DNA of 64,000 nucleotides from Parabacteroides gordonii MS-1 = DSM 23371 (GTDB taxonomy: Bacteria > Bacteroidota > Bacteroidia > Bacteroidales > Tannerellaceae): assembly GCF_000969825.1 (NCBI RefSeq), contig NZ_KQ033920.1, positions 561,114 through 625,113 on the forward strand, given 5' to 3'. A program made the translations under genes and the position numbers. The stretch's first letter is position 1. Each line of letters starts with the position of its first letter. The notes beneath the pieces are model-generated. The model saw nothing but the letters and a program-made list of their open reading frames with translations, searched no databases and was not told where the DNA came from. Positions 26,579 to 35,836 of this stretch are shown one piece after another.

Positions 26579-27673
26579 TTAATTACCTTCCAGTAGGTAC
26601 AGGTAATCGGCATATCCTTCCTCTTTCATCTTTTCCTGGGGGATGAATTTCAGGGATGCACTGTTGATACAATAGCGTAATCCGCCTTTAGCTATCGGGC
26701 CGTCTTCGAAGACATGTCCCAGATGGGCGTCTCCTGTTTTACTGCGTACCTCTGTCCGTTTCATTCCGTGAGAGTGGTCTGTTTTCTCCATGATCAGCTT
26801 TTTGTCGATCGGTTTGGAGAAACTGGGCCAGCCGCAGCCGGAGTCGAATTTGTCTGTGGATATGAATAACGGTTCTCCGGTTGTGATATCCACGTAAATA
26901 CCTTTCCGGTTTTCGTTCCAGTATTCATTTTTGAAGGCTCTTTCTGTTGCATTCTGTTGTGTGACTGCATATTGTTCGGCCGTGAGTGTAGAGCGTAGTA
27001 CCGCATCGCCCGGCTTTTGGAATTTCTTTTCCCCTGAATTTGTATCGACGGTCTTTCCTCTCATATTGGCCTTTCGGGCAAAGTCGAACAGATCCGGGCT
27101 TATGTGGCAATAGCCATCGGGGTGCTTGTCCAAATAATCCTGATGGTAGTCTTCTGCCTGATAGAAGTTTATCAATGGTTTGACTTCGACTACTACCGGT
27201 TTGGAATAATTTTTGGCTAAGGCATTTACCGTTTCTTCAATAACAGGAAGATCGGCTTTATCCGTATAGTAGATGCCTGTACGGTATTGTGATCCCCGGT
27301 CGTTTCCTTGCCGGTTCAGGCTTGTCGGATCTATGGTTTTGAAGAAAAGTTCTATCAGTAGTTTCAAGTCGGCTTCTTGCGGGTTGTAACTGACTTTTAC
27401 TGTTTCTGCAAATCCGGTATTATCATTGCATACTTGTTCGTAGGAAGGATTTTTAATGCTTTCTTTCCCATTTGCATAACCTGCCTGAGTACTGGTTACA
27501 CCGTTGATTTGCTTCATGAAATGCTCTGTACCCCAGAAACATCCCCCGGCAAAATAGATATCGCTTTGAGACTTCATTTCCTTTTCTTTTGATAGTTGAT
27601 AATCCTTTGTCGCTTGTGCCATTGCTATTGCACTCGCTAATAGCAAAACGGCCGCAAATATAAAACTCTTCAT
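26579..27673 (-). CDS. msrAB: Exported MsrA-MsrB fusion, peptide methionine sulfoxide reductase
   Basis: 364 residues. A signal peptide ([12 protein letters not shown]) sends it to the periplasm. The MsrA domain has its catalytic Cys45 in [11 protein letters not shown] and reduces S-sulfoxides. The MsrB domain (from about 215) has [11 protein letters not shown] and the catalytic Cys335 in [11 protein letters not shown], and reduces R-sulfoxides. It repairs oxidised methionines in exported proteins, a role that fits envelope stress. Single gene. No thioredoxin-like partner or cytochrome adjoins it, so its electron donor lies elsewhere. No clear -7 box is found directly upstream. Confidence 0.95.
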   Translation of the reverse strand: MKSFIFAAVLLLASAIAMAQATKDYQLSKEKEMKSQSDIYFAGGCFWGTEHFMKQINGVTSTQAGYANGKESIKNPSYEQVCNDNTGFAETVKVSYNPQEADLKLLIELFFKTIDPTSLNRQGNDRGSQYRTGIYYTDKADLPVIEETVNALAKNYSKPVVVEVKPLINFYQAEDYHQDYLDKHPDGYCHISPDLFDFARKANMRGKTVDTNSGEKKFQKPGDAVLRSTLTAEQYAVTQQNATERAFKNEYWNENRKGIYVDITTGEPLFISTDKFDSGCGWPSFSKPIDKKLIMEKTDHSHGMKRTEVRSKTGDAHLGHVFEDGPIAKGGLRYCINSASLKFIPQEKMKEEGYADYLYLLEGN

Positions 27674-27961
27674 ATATGATTATTGTTCCTTTAGCAGTTT
27701 AGTTTATTTGTTTCTTAAGAATCTGATTAATACTAATCCTATTAAAAACAATATCGCAACGAAGATAGTTTGTTTATATACAAAGAATATTCAGATCTTA
27801 TAGGATCTTAACTTTACAGCCTTTTTCCGGGGAACCAAAAAGCGCCACCGCTTTAATACCGAGAATAAAACAGTAATTCGGGTATAAATATCTGTAATGT
27901 ATATACAAAACAATAGGTTGAATAGGGATATATTTGTAGCATAAATAAAAATGTATAAATC
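27674..27961. other. Divergent intergenic region, no gene seen
   Basis: An AT-rich gap between divergent msrAB and the DUF362 gene. Apart from the TATATTTG box at 27929-27936 I see only short stop-rich frames and no strong hairpin. Confidence 0.5.
27929..27936 (+). promoter_or_regulatory. -7 box of the DUF362 gene
   Basis: TATATTTG, a perfect match to TAnnTTTG, 25 bp upstream of the ATG. The -33 element is not clear. Confidence 0.5.
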
Positions 27962-29020
27962 ATGGGCGAAAAAAGAGAAAGGACGCCACTCACACGGCGT
28001 GGATTTATTAAAACTTCGGTAGCTGCCGGAGGAGTTTTACTAGCATCAAACCTGATACCGTTAGCCGCTTGTTCAGCAAATAGCAGGCGTGAAGAAGAAC
28101 CGGAAGAAAACGGTGGCTTGACCAATACTCCGTCAGGCGAAGCTGCTACTGTCTACATGTTAACGGAAATATCTCCGGATAGTCTGCTGCGGATTTATGA
28201 TGCACTTGGACGTTCAGCATCCGGAAAAGTAGCTGTAAAGTTAAGTACAGGAGAGCCGGGAGGCAATAATTACCTGAAGCCTGCACTGATCGGCGATCTG
28301 GTACGGAAAGTAAACGGTACTATTATAGAATGTAATACAGCTTATGCCGGTGGACGTTCCGACACGGAAGCTCATAGAAAGGCCGTGGCAGATCATGGTT
28401 TTACGGCTATTGCCGATGTCGACATAATGGATTCGGCTGGGGAGATCAGTTTACCGGTGAAAGGAGGAAAACATCTTACCGAAGATATCGTAGGCGCTAA
28501 CTATGCCAATTACGATTTTACGGTCGTTCTTTCCCATTTCAAAGGACATGCGATGGGGGGCTTCGGCGGAGCGATAAAGAATATTTCTATCGGTATTGCT
28601 TCTGCTTCAGGAAAAGCATGGATTCACTCTGCCGGTAAAACCAGAAATGCGGGAGAGATGTGGGGAAACCTTCCGGAACAGGATATTTTCCTTGAATCAA
28701 TGGCTGAAGCAGCTAAAGCCGTAGTTGATCATTGCGGTGATAATATTCTTTATATCAGTGTGATGAATAACCTGTCGGTTGACTGTGATTGCGATTCGCA
28801 TCCGGCTGACCCTCAGATGGCTGATATCGGTATTCTGGCTTCTCTCGATCCGGTTGCTTTGGATAAAGCTTGTGTGGATATGGTCTATAACTCACCCGAT
28901 GAGGGGCGTAGCCATTTGATTGAACGCATGGAATCGCGTCACGGCATTCATACGCTCGAACATGCTGAAGCGATCGGTATAGGCAGCCAGAAATATAATC
29001 TGGTCAGGCTGGATGCCTAA
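27962..29020 (+). CDS. DUF362 domain protein with Tat lipoprotein signal
   Basis: 352 residues. A twin-arginine motif TRRGFIK (11-17), a hydrophobic stretch and the lipobox LAAC (Cys37) indicate folded export by Tat and lipid anchoring. The body matches DUF362: VAVKLSTGEPGGNNYL, CNTAYAGGRSDTEAHR, and FKGHAMGGFGGAIKNISIG. Many relatives have ferredoxin clusters next to DUF362; none is seen here apart from the CDCD stretch in SVDCDCDSHP. Tat export suggests a cofactor is loaded in the cytoplasm. The exact reaction is unknown. It stands alone, followed by a terminator hairpin. Confidence 0.82.
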   Translation: MGEKRERTPLTRRGFIKTSVAAGGVLLASNLIPLAACSANSRREEEPEENGGLTNTPSGEAATVYMLTEISPDSLLRIYDALGRSASGKVAVKLSTGEPGGNNYLKPALIGDLVRKVNGTIIECNTAYAGGRSDTEAHRKAVADHGFTAIADVDIMDSAGEISLPVKGGKHLTEDIVGANYANYDFTVVLSHFKGHAMGGFGGAIKNISIGIASASGKAWIHSAGKTRNAGEMWGNLPEQDIFLESMAEAAKAVVDHCGDNILYISVMNNLSVDCDCDSHPADPQMADIGILASLDPVALDKACVDMVYNSPDEGRSHLIERMESRHGIHTLEHAEAIGIGSQKYNLVRLDA

Positions 29021-29027
29021 ATTATGG

Positions 29028-29055
29028 ATTGCGCCTTAGGTCAAAAAGGCGCAAT
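29028..29055 (+). terminator. Terminator of the DUF362 gene
   Basis: Arms ATTGCGCCTT (29028-29037) and AAGGCGCAAT (29046-29055) form a perfect 10-bp stem around an 8-base loop, starting 7 bp after the stop and followed by a T-rich stretch. Confidence 0.7.
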
Positions 29056-29122
29056 TTATGTTTTAATAGGCAATACCGCTTGAAATAATTCGGTTCAGGA
29101 GTATTTTGTTTGAAAAAAACAT

Positions 29123-29130
29123 TATATTTG
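29123..29130 (+). promoter_or_regulatory. -7 box of cysQ
   Basis: TATATTTG, a perfect match to TAnnTTTG, 29 bp upstream of the cysQ ATG at 29160. TTTG copies lie at 29105-29108 and 29109-29112, closer than the usual -33 spacing. Confidence 0.5.
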
Positions 29131-29159
29131 TATTATTACAAACTAAATAGATATGAGTG

Positions 29160-29987
29160 ATGATGACCTATTCGAACTATCTTTACATTGCTATCCGGGC
29201 AGCAATTGATGCCGGAAAAGCTATCATGGATATTTATACAGATCCTGAATCTGATTTTGAAATTGAACGCAAAGCTGATAATTCTCCGCTGACGAAGGCC
29301 GATAAAGCTGCTCACATGTTGATTGTGAATGTTCTTTCTGTAACCCCTTTTCCGATATTGAGCGAGGAAGGAAAGGATATTCCATATGCAGAACGTTCAG
29401 CCTGGGAAACATTCTGGTTGGTTGATCCGCTGGATGGAACCAAGGAGTTTATTAAAAGGAACGGCGAGTTTACTGTAAATATCGCTTTGGTTCAAAAAGG
29501 AGTGCCTATCCTGGGCGTAATCTATGTCCCGGTACGGAAAGAGTTGTATTTTTCAGCCGATTCGTTAGGTGCTTACAAGTTGGCAAATATCGACTGCTCA
29601 CATCAACCGTCAATGGATGAAATTATGCAGAAGGCAACGCGCCTGCCGGTGTCTATGGGACATCAGGGAATAGTGGTTGTCGCTTCCCGTTCTCATCAAA
29701 GTCCGGAAACAACCGATTTTATAGAGAACCTGCGTAAGCAAGGACAGCCGGTTACGTTGATCAGTAGTGGAAGCAGCCTGAAAATATGTCTGGTGGCAGA
29801 GGGCAGTGCGGATATTTATCCACGTTTTGCTCCGACAATGGAATGGGATACGGCAGCCGGACATGCAATAGCAAGAGGGGCGGGATGTGATGTTTTTCAT
29901 ATCGATGGTCGAACGCCGTTGAAATACAATAAGGAAGATTTGCATAATCCCTGGTTTATTGTAAAACCCCTTTCTTCCATATCCTGA
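29160..29987 (+). CDS. cysQ: 3'(2'),5'-bisphosphate nucleotidase CysQ
   Basis: 275 residues from the ATG at 29160 (a GTG codon lies just before and another ATG just after). It is an inositol-monophosphatase-fold enzyme: the metal site has SEEGKD near 68-73, DPLDGTKEF near 89-97, and NGEFTVNIALV. The second metal aspartate is in MEWDTAAGHAI. It hydrolyses PAP, the by-product of sulfotransferases, to AMP, relieving product inhibition. It leads the sulfate-activation genes here, which fits PAP recycling for the sulfotransferase five genes on. A promoter box before the next gene suggests it may be transcribed separately. Confidence 0.93.
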   Translation: MMTYSNYLYIAIRAAIDAGKAIMDIYTDPESDFEIERKADNSPLTKADKAAHMLIVNVLSVTPFPILSEEGKDIPYAERSAWETFWLVDPLDGTKEFIKRNGEFTVNIALVQKGVPILGVIYVPVRKELYFSADSLGAYKLANIDCSHQPSMDEIMQKATRLPVSMGHQGIVVVASRSHQSPETTDFIENLRKQGQPVTLISSGSSLKICLVAEGSADIYPRFAPTMEWDTAAGHAIARGAGCDVFHIDGRTPLKYNKEDLHNPWFIVKPLSSIS

Positions 29988-30048
29988 TTATTTTGGTCAA
30001 TAAGATTAAAATAGCACTTTGGCGTACGAATAACGTTAATTTTCTTAT

Positions 30049-30056
30049 TACATTTG
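30049..30056 (+). promoter_or_regulatory. -7 box of the SLC13-cysCDN-sulfotransferase operon
   Basis: TACATTTG matches TAnnTTTG, 35 bp upstream of the permease ATG. A TTTG lies at 30018-30021, 27 bp before it, longer than usual. Confidence 0.5.
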
Positions 30057-30091
30057 CACCTTATCTGAAAAACTAGACAGATTAGGAACGC

Positions 30092-31645
30092 ATGAATTTT
30101 GAAATATTATTTGTATTACTAGCCCTGGCCGGAATGGTTGCGGCGTTAATATGGGATAGGATGCGACCGGGAATGATACTACTTTCTGTAGTAGTATTAT
30201 TCCTTGTGGCAGGTATATTGAGTCCCAAAGAAATGTTGGAAGGGTTTAGTAATAAAGGGATGATAACCGTTGCCATGCTCTTTCTTGTGAGCGAAGGTAT
30301 CCGTCAGAGCGGTGCTTTGGGGCAAGTGATCAAGAAACTTCTTCCGGAAGGTAAAACGACTGTACTGAAAGCACAGGTGCGTATGTTGCCTCCAATTGCT
30401 TTCATCTCTGCTTTTCTGAATAATACACCGGTCGTTGTAATCTTTGCCCCGATTATTAAGCGTTGGGCAGAATCGGTGAAACTTCCCGCTACCAAATTTC
30501 TCATCCCGCTATCTTATGTAACTATTTTAGGAGGTATCTGTACACTGATCGGAACATCTACTAATCTGGTTGTGCATGGAATGGTGTTAGATGCCGGCTA
30601 TGAAGGATTTACAATGTTTGAACTCGGAAAGGTCGGTATTTTTATTGCTATTGCAGGTATTCTTTACCTGTTTGCTTTCTCTAATAAGTTATTGCCAGAC
30701 TCTCGCCAGGATAATTATGTTGATGAAGGAGAGGAGGAGGGACCGGGTAATCTACATCGTGTGGAAGCCGTTTTGGGTTCACGTTTTCCCGGCATCAATA
30801 AGACATTGGGTGAGTTTAACTTTACCCGTCATTATGGTGCTATAGTAAAAGAAGTAAAGAGCGGCGGCGAACGATTCACCCATGATCTGGATAAAGTAAC
30901 CTTGCATGAAGGGGATACGCTGGTACTTTGGGCGGACGATTCATTCATTCCGACTTGGGGAGAATCAAGCGTCTTCCTTATGTTGGCAAATGGTAGCGAA
31001 AATACCGAACCTGTATCGAAAGGCAAACGTTGGTTGGCGCTGGGGCTTCTGATCTTTATGATCGTTGGTGCAACGGTTGGAGAGTTACCGGCAGTAAAAG
31101 AAGCTATACCCAATATGCGGTTGGATATGTTTTTCTTTGTCTGCATCACAACGATTATTATGGCCTGGACAAAGATATTTCCACCCAAAAAATATACCAA
31201 ATACATTTCATGGGATATTCTGATTACGATTGCCTGTGCTTTTGCTATCAGCAAAGCGATGGAAAACTCCGGTTTTGCAGCATTGGTAGCCAGCTATATC
31301 ATTAATATGGCCGATAACTTCGGGCCTTATGCCTTGCTCGCGATCATATTTATTATTACAAATATATTTACAGAGTTGATAACGAATAATGCGGCGGCGG
31401 CATTAAGCTTCCCGATCGCATTATCGGTAGCCACACAGCTAGGGGTCAATCCGACGCCATTTTTTGTGGTGATTTGTATGGCTGCTTCGGCCAGTTTCAG
31501 TTCGCCGATCGGTTATCAGACGAACCTGATTGTACAAGGTATCGGCAGTTATAAGTTTACCGACTTCGTAAGGATCGGTTTACCACTGAACCTGATCACT
31601 TTTTTGATTTCTATATTTGTAATACCAATGATCTGGAAGTTTTAA
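30092..31645 (+). CDS. SLC13/DASS-family permease with RCK-C domain, likely sulfate transporter
   Basis: 517 residues, about 11 hydrophobic helices. Typical DASS/ArsB-fold hallmarks are AFLNNTPVVVIFAP (about 109-122), IGTSTNLVVHGM (about 152-163), and the mirrored TELITNNAAAAL and SPIGYQTNLIVQG in the second half. Between the halves lies a soluble TrkA-C/RCK_C segment (about 225-285, with LHEGDTLVLWAD), as in SAC1-type sulfate permeases. It is placed directly before cysC, so sodium- or proton-coupled sulfate uptake is the natural prediction. It begins an operon in which the next gene starts 17 bp later. Confidence 0.86.
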   Translation: MNFEILFVLLALAGMVAALIWDRMRPGMILLSVVVLFLVAGILSPKEMLEGFSNKGMITVAMLFLVSEGIRQSGALGQVIKKLLPEGKTTVLKAQVRMLPPIAFISAFLNNTPVVVIFAPIIKRWAESVKLPATKFLIPLSYVTILGGICTLIGTSTNLVVHGMVLDAGYEGFTMFELGKVGIFIAIAGILYLFAFSNKLLPDSRQDNYVDEGEEEGPGNLHRVEAVLGSRFPGINKTLGEFNFTRHYGAIVKEVKSGGERFTHDLDKVTLHEGDTLVLWADDSFIPTWGESSVFLMLANGSENTEPVSKGKRWLALGLLIFMIVGATVGELPAVKEAIPNMRLDMFFFVCITTIIMAWTKIFPPKKYTKYISWDILITIACAFAISKAMENSGFAALVASYIINMADNFGPYALLAIIFIITNIFTELITNNAAAALSFPIALSVATQLGVNPTPFFVVICMAASASFSSPIGYQTNLIVQGIGSYKFTDFVRIGLPLNLITFLISIFVIPMIWKF

Positions 31646-31662
31646 TTTAAGGGTAACTAATA

Positions 31663-32271
31663 ATGAGTAATACACAAACGAATAACATATATCCGATCTT
31701 CGATAGAATGATGGGAAGAGAGGATAAAGAAACTCTTCTGAAACAACGTAGTGTAATGGTCTGGTTTACGGGACTGAGCGGCTCTGGTAAAAGTACCATT
31801 GCAATAGCACTCGAAAGGGAGTTGCATCAGCGGGGATTATTGTGCCGTATCCTGGATGGCGATAATATCCGTAGCGGCATCAATAACAACCTGGGATTTT
31901 CGGCAGAAGACCGTGTGGAGAATATCCGTCGTATAGCCGAGGTTAGCAAACTATTTATCGATACCGGTGTTATAACTATAGCGGCTTTTATCAGTCCGAA
32001 TAACGAACTAAGGGAGATGGCTTCGTCTATCATCGGAAAAGAGAATTTCCTTGAGATTTATGTAAACACACCGATTGAAGAATGCGAACGACGCGATGTG
32101 AAAGGATTGTATGCAAAGGCCCGCAAGGGAGAGATAAAAGATTTCACAGGTGTTTCGGCTCCGTTCGAAGCTCCGGAGCATCCGGCGTTATCGTTGGATA
32201 CATCCGTTCTCAGTCTGGAAGAATCGGTCAATAAATTATTAGAATTGATATTACCCAAAGTGGGGGCGTAA
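31663..32271 (+). CDS. cysC: Adenylylsulfate (APS) kinase
   Basis: 202 residues, usual length. The P-loop is GLSGSGKS at 37-44, followed by LDGDNIRSGINNNLGFS at 64-80, the APS-binding stretch. IRRIAEVSKLF and AAFISPN follow, then the lid region GLYAKARKGEIKDFTG. It phosphorylates APS with ATP to make PAPS in the cytosol. It lies between the permease and cysD in one operon. Because no PAPS reductase gene is present in the window, the PAPS is more likely meant for the sulfotransferase downstream than for assimilation. Confidence 0.95.
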   Translation: MSNTQTNNIYPIFDRMMGREDKETLLKQRSVMVWFTGLSGSGKSTIAIALERELHQRGLLCRILDGDNIRSGINNNLGFSAEDRVENIRRIAEVSKLFIDTGVITIAAFISPNNELREMASSIIGKENFLEIYVNTPIEECERRDVKGLYAKARKGEIKDFTGVSAPFEAPEHPALSLDTSVLSLEESVNKLLELILPKVGA

Positions 32272-32319
32272 CATTTTACGCCCTTCTTAATGAATAGGAA
32301 CAAACAAATATATTGAAAT

Positions 32320-33228
32320 ATGTCAGATTACAAATTAAGCCATCTACAGGAACTGGAAGCAGAATCCATCCATATCATACGGGAGGTTGCTGCTGAATTT
32401 GAAAATCCTGTAATGCTTTATTCTATCGGTAAAGACTCGTCGGTGATGGTTCGGTTGGCAGAGAAGGCCTTTGCTCCGGGCAAAGTTCCGTTTCCTTTGA
32501 TGCACATCGATTCAAAATGGAAGTTTAAGGAAATGGTGCAGTTCCGTGATGAGTATGCAAAGAAGTTCGGATGGAACCTGATCGTCGAATCAAATATGGA
32601 GGCCTTTCACGCTGGTGTCGGGCCTTTTACACATGGTAGCAAGGTACATACCGACCTGATGAAAACGCAGGCTTTGCTGCATGCCCTCGATAAGTATAAG
32701 TTTGATGCCGCTTTCGGTGGTGCCCGTCGTGACGAGGAAAAGAGCCGTGCCAAAGAACGTATCTACTCGTTCCGCGATAAGTTCCACCAGTGGGATCCGA
32801 AGAACCAGCGTCCGGAATTATGGGACATCTATAATGCCCGTGTACATAAAGGCGAAAGTATCCGTGTGTTCCCGTTGTCAAACTGGACAGAGCTGGATAT
32901 CTGGCAGTATATCCGTCTCGAAAATATTCCTATCGTTCCGCTGTATTATGCCAAGGAACGCCCTATCGTAGAACTCGATGGCAACCTGATCATGGCTGAC
33001 GACGACCGTTTGCCGGAGCAGTATCGCGATCAGATCAAGATGCGGATGGTACGTTTCCGTACCCTCGGTTGCTGGCCTTTGACCGGAGCCGTAGATAGCG
33101 AAGCCGATACAATCGAGAAGATCGTGGAAGAGATGATGACAACCACCAAGAGCGAACGCACCACCCGTGTAATCGACTTCGACCAGGATGCCAGCATGGA
33201 ACAGAAAAAGAGAGAAGGTTATTTCTAA
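32320..33228 (+). CDS. cysD: Sulfate adenylyltransferase subunit 2
   Basis: 302 residues, full length. The PP-loop ATP pyrophosphatase motif is SIGKDSSVM at 35-43. It is followed by [14 protein letters not shown], the typical [22 protein letters not shown] (about 127-148) and [13 protein letters not shown]. With CysN it forms ATP sulfurylase, making APS from sulfate and ATP. The gene lies 48 bp after cysC and 10 bp before cysN. The C-terminal KKREGYF is the conserved end of CysD. Confidence 0.96.
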   Translation: MSDYKLSHLQELEAESIHIIREVAAEFENPVMLYSIGKDSSVMVRLAEKAFAPGKVPFPLMHIDSKWKFKEMVQFRDEYAKKFGWNLIVESNMEAFHAGVGPFTHGSKVHTDLMKTQALLHALDKYKFDAAFGGARRDEEKSRAKERIYSFRDKFHQWDPKNQRPELWDIYNARVHKGESIRVFPLSNWTELDIWQYIRLENIPIVPLYYAKERPIVELDGNLIMADDDRLPEQYRDQIKMRMVRFRTLGCWPLTGAVDSEADTIEKIVEEMMTTTKSERTTRVIDFDQDASMEQKKREGYF

Positions 33229-33238
33229 TTAAAAGAAT

Positions 33239-34702
33239 ATGTCAACATTAAATATAAAAGAATTCCTGGATAAGGACGAACAGAAAGACCTGCTCCGTTT
33301 CCTTACGGCAGGTTCGGTGGATGACGGTAAATCGACATTGATCGGACGTCTTTTGTTTGATAGTAAAAAGTTATATGAAGATCAGCTGGATGCTCTGGAG
33401 CGCGACAGTAAGCGTATGGGAAATGCCGGCGATCATATTGACTATGCATTGTTATTGGATGGCCTGAAAGCAGAACGCGAACAGGGTATCACGATCGATG
33501 TGGCTTACCGCTACTTCAGTACGAACAACCGTAAATTCATCATTGCCGATACTCCGGGACACGAGCAGTATACGCGAAATATGATTACCGGCGGGTCGAC
33601 AGCCAACCTCGCTATTATCCTGGTGGATGCCCGCACAGGTGTGATCACACAGACCCGTCGCCATACTTATCTGGTATCTTTGCTGGGTATCAAGCATGTA
33701 GTACTGGCAGTAAACAAGATGGATCTTGCCGATTTCGACAAAAAGGTATTCGACCGGATCGTTGCCGATTACAAAGAGTTTGTTGCTCCGCTGAATATCT
33801 CTGATATCACTTACATCCCGCTTTCGGCGTTGGATGGAGACAATGTGGTGGAAAAGAGCGACCGTACTCCCTGGTATGACGGCCCTTCTTTGCTGGACTT
33901 CCTGGAAACGGTGCCTATCGACCAGGATCGTAACTTCGAAGACTTCCGCTATCCGGTTCAATACGTATTGCGTCCGAACCTGGACTTCCGTGGTTTCTGC
34001 GGTAAAGTATCGAGCGGTATTATCCGCAAGGGGGATACGGTGATGGCATTGCCTTCACGTAAAACGTCGAAGGTGAAAAGTATCGTAACATACGATGGCG
34101 AACTGGATTATGCATTCCCACCTCAATGTGTTACTATTACATTGGAAGACGAGATCGACGTTTCCCGTGGCGAAATGCTGGTACATCCGGATAACCTGCC
34201 GATAGAAGACCGTAACTTCGAATCGATGCTGGTATGGATGGATGAAGAACCGATGGATCTGTCGAAACAGTTCTATATCAAACACACAACGAATCTGACG
34301 CGTGCCCGTGTTGACAGTATCCGTTACAAGGTGAATGTTAATACAATGGAGCAGCTGTCTGTTGAGAATGGACAGTTAACCGCAGACACTTTGCCGATGA
34401 AGCTGAACGAGATTGCCCGTGTAGTCTTTACAACAGGTAAGGAGCTGATATTTGATCCGTATCAGAAAAATAAGCAGACAGGTGCCTTTATTCTGATCGA
34501 CCCGATTACCAATAACACATCGGCAGTCGGAATGATCATCGACCGTGTGGATGCGAAAGATATGGTAACGGAAGATGCCCTCGCGGTACTGAACCTACCC
34601 GAACTTGGAATAGGCGAAGAGCATTACGAAGCAATTCGCACGATATGTAAGGATTTGGAACGCCAGGGTGTTCCGGTAAAATGTATAACTGAAAAACAAT
34701 AG
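33239..34702 (+). CDS. cysN: Sulfate adenylyltransferase subunit 1 (GTPase)
   Basis: 487 residues. The GTPase motifs are G1 GSVDDGKS at 25-32, G3 DTPGHEQY at 104-111, and G4 NKMD at 159-162, followed by EF-Tu-like beta-barrel domains 2 and 3. It is a regulatory GTPase subunit that couples GTP hydrolysis to APS formation with CysD. No fused APS kinase follows, so cysC is separate. Compared with E. coli CysN, the stretch after VNVNTMEQ carries about 8 extra residues ([10 protein letters not shown]) encoded by a small hairpin at 34355-34375. The sulfotransferase gene starts 3 bp after the stop. Confidence 0.95.
   Translation: MSTLNIKEFLDKDEQKDLLRFLTAGSVDDGKSTLIGRLLFDSKKLYEDQLDALERDSKRMGNAGDHIDYALLLDGLKAEREQGITIDVAYRYFSTNNRKFIIADTPGHEQYTRNMITGGSTANLAIILVDARTGVITQTRRHTYLVSLLGIKHVVLAVNKMDLADFDKKVFDRIVADYKEFVAPLNISDITYIPLSALDGDNVVEKSDRTPWYDGPSLLDFLETVPIDQDRNFEDFRYPVQYVLRPNLDFRGFCGKVSSGIIRKGDTVMALPSRKTSKVKSIVTYDGELDYAFPPQCVTITLEDEIDVSRGEMLVHPDNLPIEDRNFESMLVWMDEEPMDLSKQFYIKHTTNLTRARVDSIRYKVNVNTMEQLSVENGQLTADTLPMKLNEIARVVFTTGKELIFDPYQKNKQTGAFILIDPITNNTSAVGMIIDRVDAKDMVTEDALAVLNLPELGIGEEHYEAIRTICKDLERQGVPVKCITEKQ
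34355..34375 (+). repeat. Possible in-frame palindromic insert in cysN
   Basis: CTGTC and GACAG arms surround TGTTGAGAATG within the cysN frame, encoding SVENGQL. The E. coli protein is shorter here. The sequence resembles short dispersed palindromes of Bacteroidales that insert in-frame into loops. This comparison is from memory. Confidence 0.3.
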
Positions 34703-34705
34703 TTT

Positions 34706-35809
34706 ATGGGGTTGATGGAATTCGATAAGCTACCAATTAATACATTGGTAGGAGCAGACTGGAAAACATTTAAGGCTGTGACAGCTAACAAAACGATCGA
34801 CAAAGGTTTCCGAAACAAATATTTTCTGACCAAGTCGGTATGCCGTCTGCTTAGTTTATTGCAACCTTTTGAAGATGCCCGTTACCGTAAAATAGCGGAT
34901 AAGCCGTTGGAAATGGATCCGGTATTCATACTGGGCCATTGGCGTAGCGGGACAACATTCGTACACAATGTATTTTCGTGCGACAAGCATTTCGGATACA
35001 ACACCACGTATCAGACGGTGTTTCCGAACCTGATGCTTTGGGGACAACCTTTCTTTAAGAAGAATATGTCGCTTCTGATGCCCGACAAACGTCCGACCGA
35101 CAATCTGGAACTGAAGGTCGATCTTCCGCAGGAAGAGGAGTTTGCATTGGCAAACATGATGCCCTATTCCTACTATAACTTCTGGTTCTTCCCGAAACAT
35201 ATGCTGGAATATTGCGACCGGTATCTGTTGTTCGATAACACGACCGAGCATGAACTGGAAGTATTCAAGGAAACTTTCCTGAAGCTTATCAAGATTTCGC
35301 TTTGGAATACACACGGCACACAGTTCCTGAGTAAGAACCCGCCGCATACCGGCCGCGTGAAAACATTGCTGGAAATGTTTCCGAATGCCAAGTTTATTTA
35401 TTTGAAGCGTAATCCTTATACCGTATTTGAAAGTACCCGCAGTTTCTTTACAAATACGATACAGCCGCTTCGTTTGCAAGACATCACTAATGAACAGATT
35501 GAAAGCAATCTTATTGAAGTATATCGCCGCTTATTCTACAAGTTTGAAGAACAGAAAGGGCTGATCCCCGAAGGAAACCTGGTGGAAGTGAAGTTTGAAG
35601 ATTTCGAACAGGATGCTTATGCAATGACTGAAGACATCTATCGCAAATTAAACCTGCCGGGATTTGAATCGTCTAAAGCCGAGATTGAGAAATATCTGGG
35701 AAAGAAAAAGGGATATAAGAAGAACCAGTACAAATACGACGACCGTACCATACAGATCGTTGAAGAGAACTGGGGCATGGCTCTTAAGGAGTGGGGTTAT
35801 TCTTTATAA
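34706..35809 (+). CDS. PAPS-dependent sulfotransferase, candidate steroid/small-molecule SULT
   Basis: 367 residues, no signal peptide. The 5'-phosphosulfate-binding loop is GHWRSGTT at 77-84, and the 3'-phosphate region is KFIYLKRNPYTVFESTRSFF, both hallmarks of the P-loop sulfotransferase fold. It sits immediately after cysN in an operon that also supplies sulfate uptake and PAPS, with cysQ for PAP removal. This gene order resembles the Bacteroides thetaiotaomicron BT_0416 locus, whose product sulfonates cholesterol and other steroids. A comparable substrate is an inference; other hydroxylated lipids or glycans are possible. Confidence 0.88.
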   Translation: MGLMEFDKLPINTLVGADWKTFKAVTANKTIDKGFRNKYFLTKSVCRLLSLLQPFEDARYRKIADKPLEMDPVFILGHWRSGTTFVHNVFSCDKHFGYNTTYQTVFPNLMLWGQPFFKKNMSLLMPDKRPTDNLELKVDLPQEEEFALANMMPYSYYNFWFFPKHMLEYCDRYLLFDNTTEHELEVFKETFLKLIKISLWNTHGTQFLSKNPPHTGRVKTLLEMFPNAKFIYLKRNPYTVFESTRSFFTNTIQPLRLQDITNEQIESNLIEVYRRLFYKFEEQKGLIPEGNLVEVKFEDFEQDAYAMTEDIYRKLNLPGFESSKAEIEKYLGKKKGYKKNQYKYDDRTIQIVEENWGMALKEWGYSL

Positions 35810-35836
35810 TATTCTTTCAACTTTTAAGCAAAGCTT

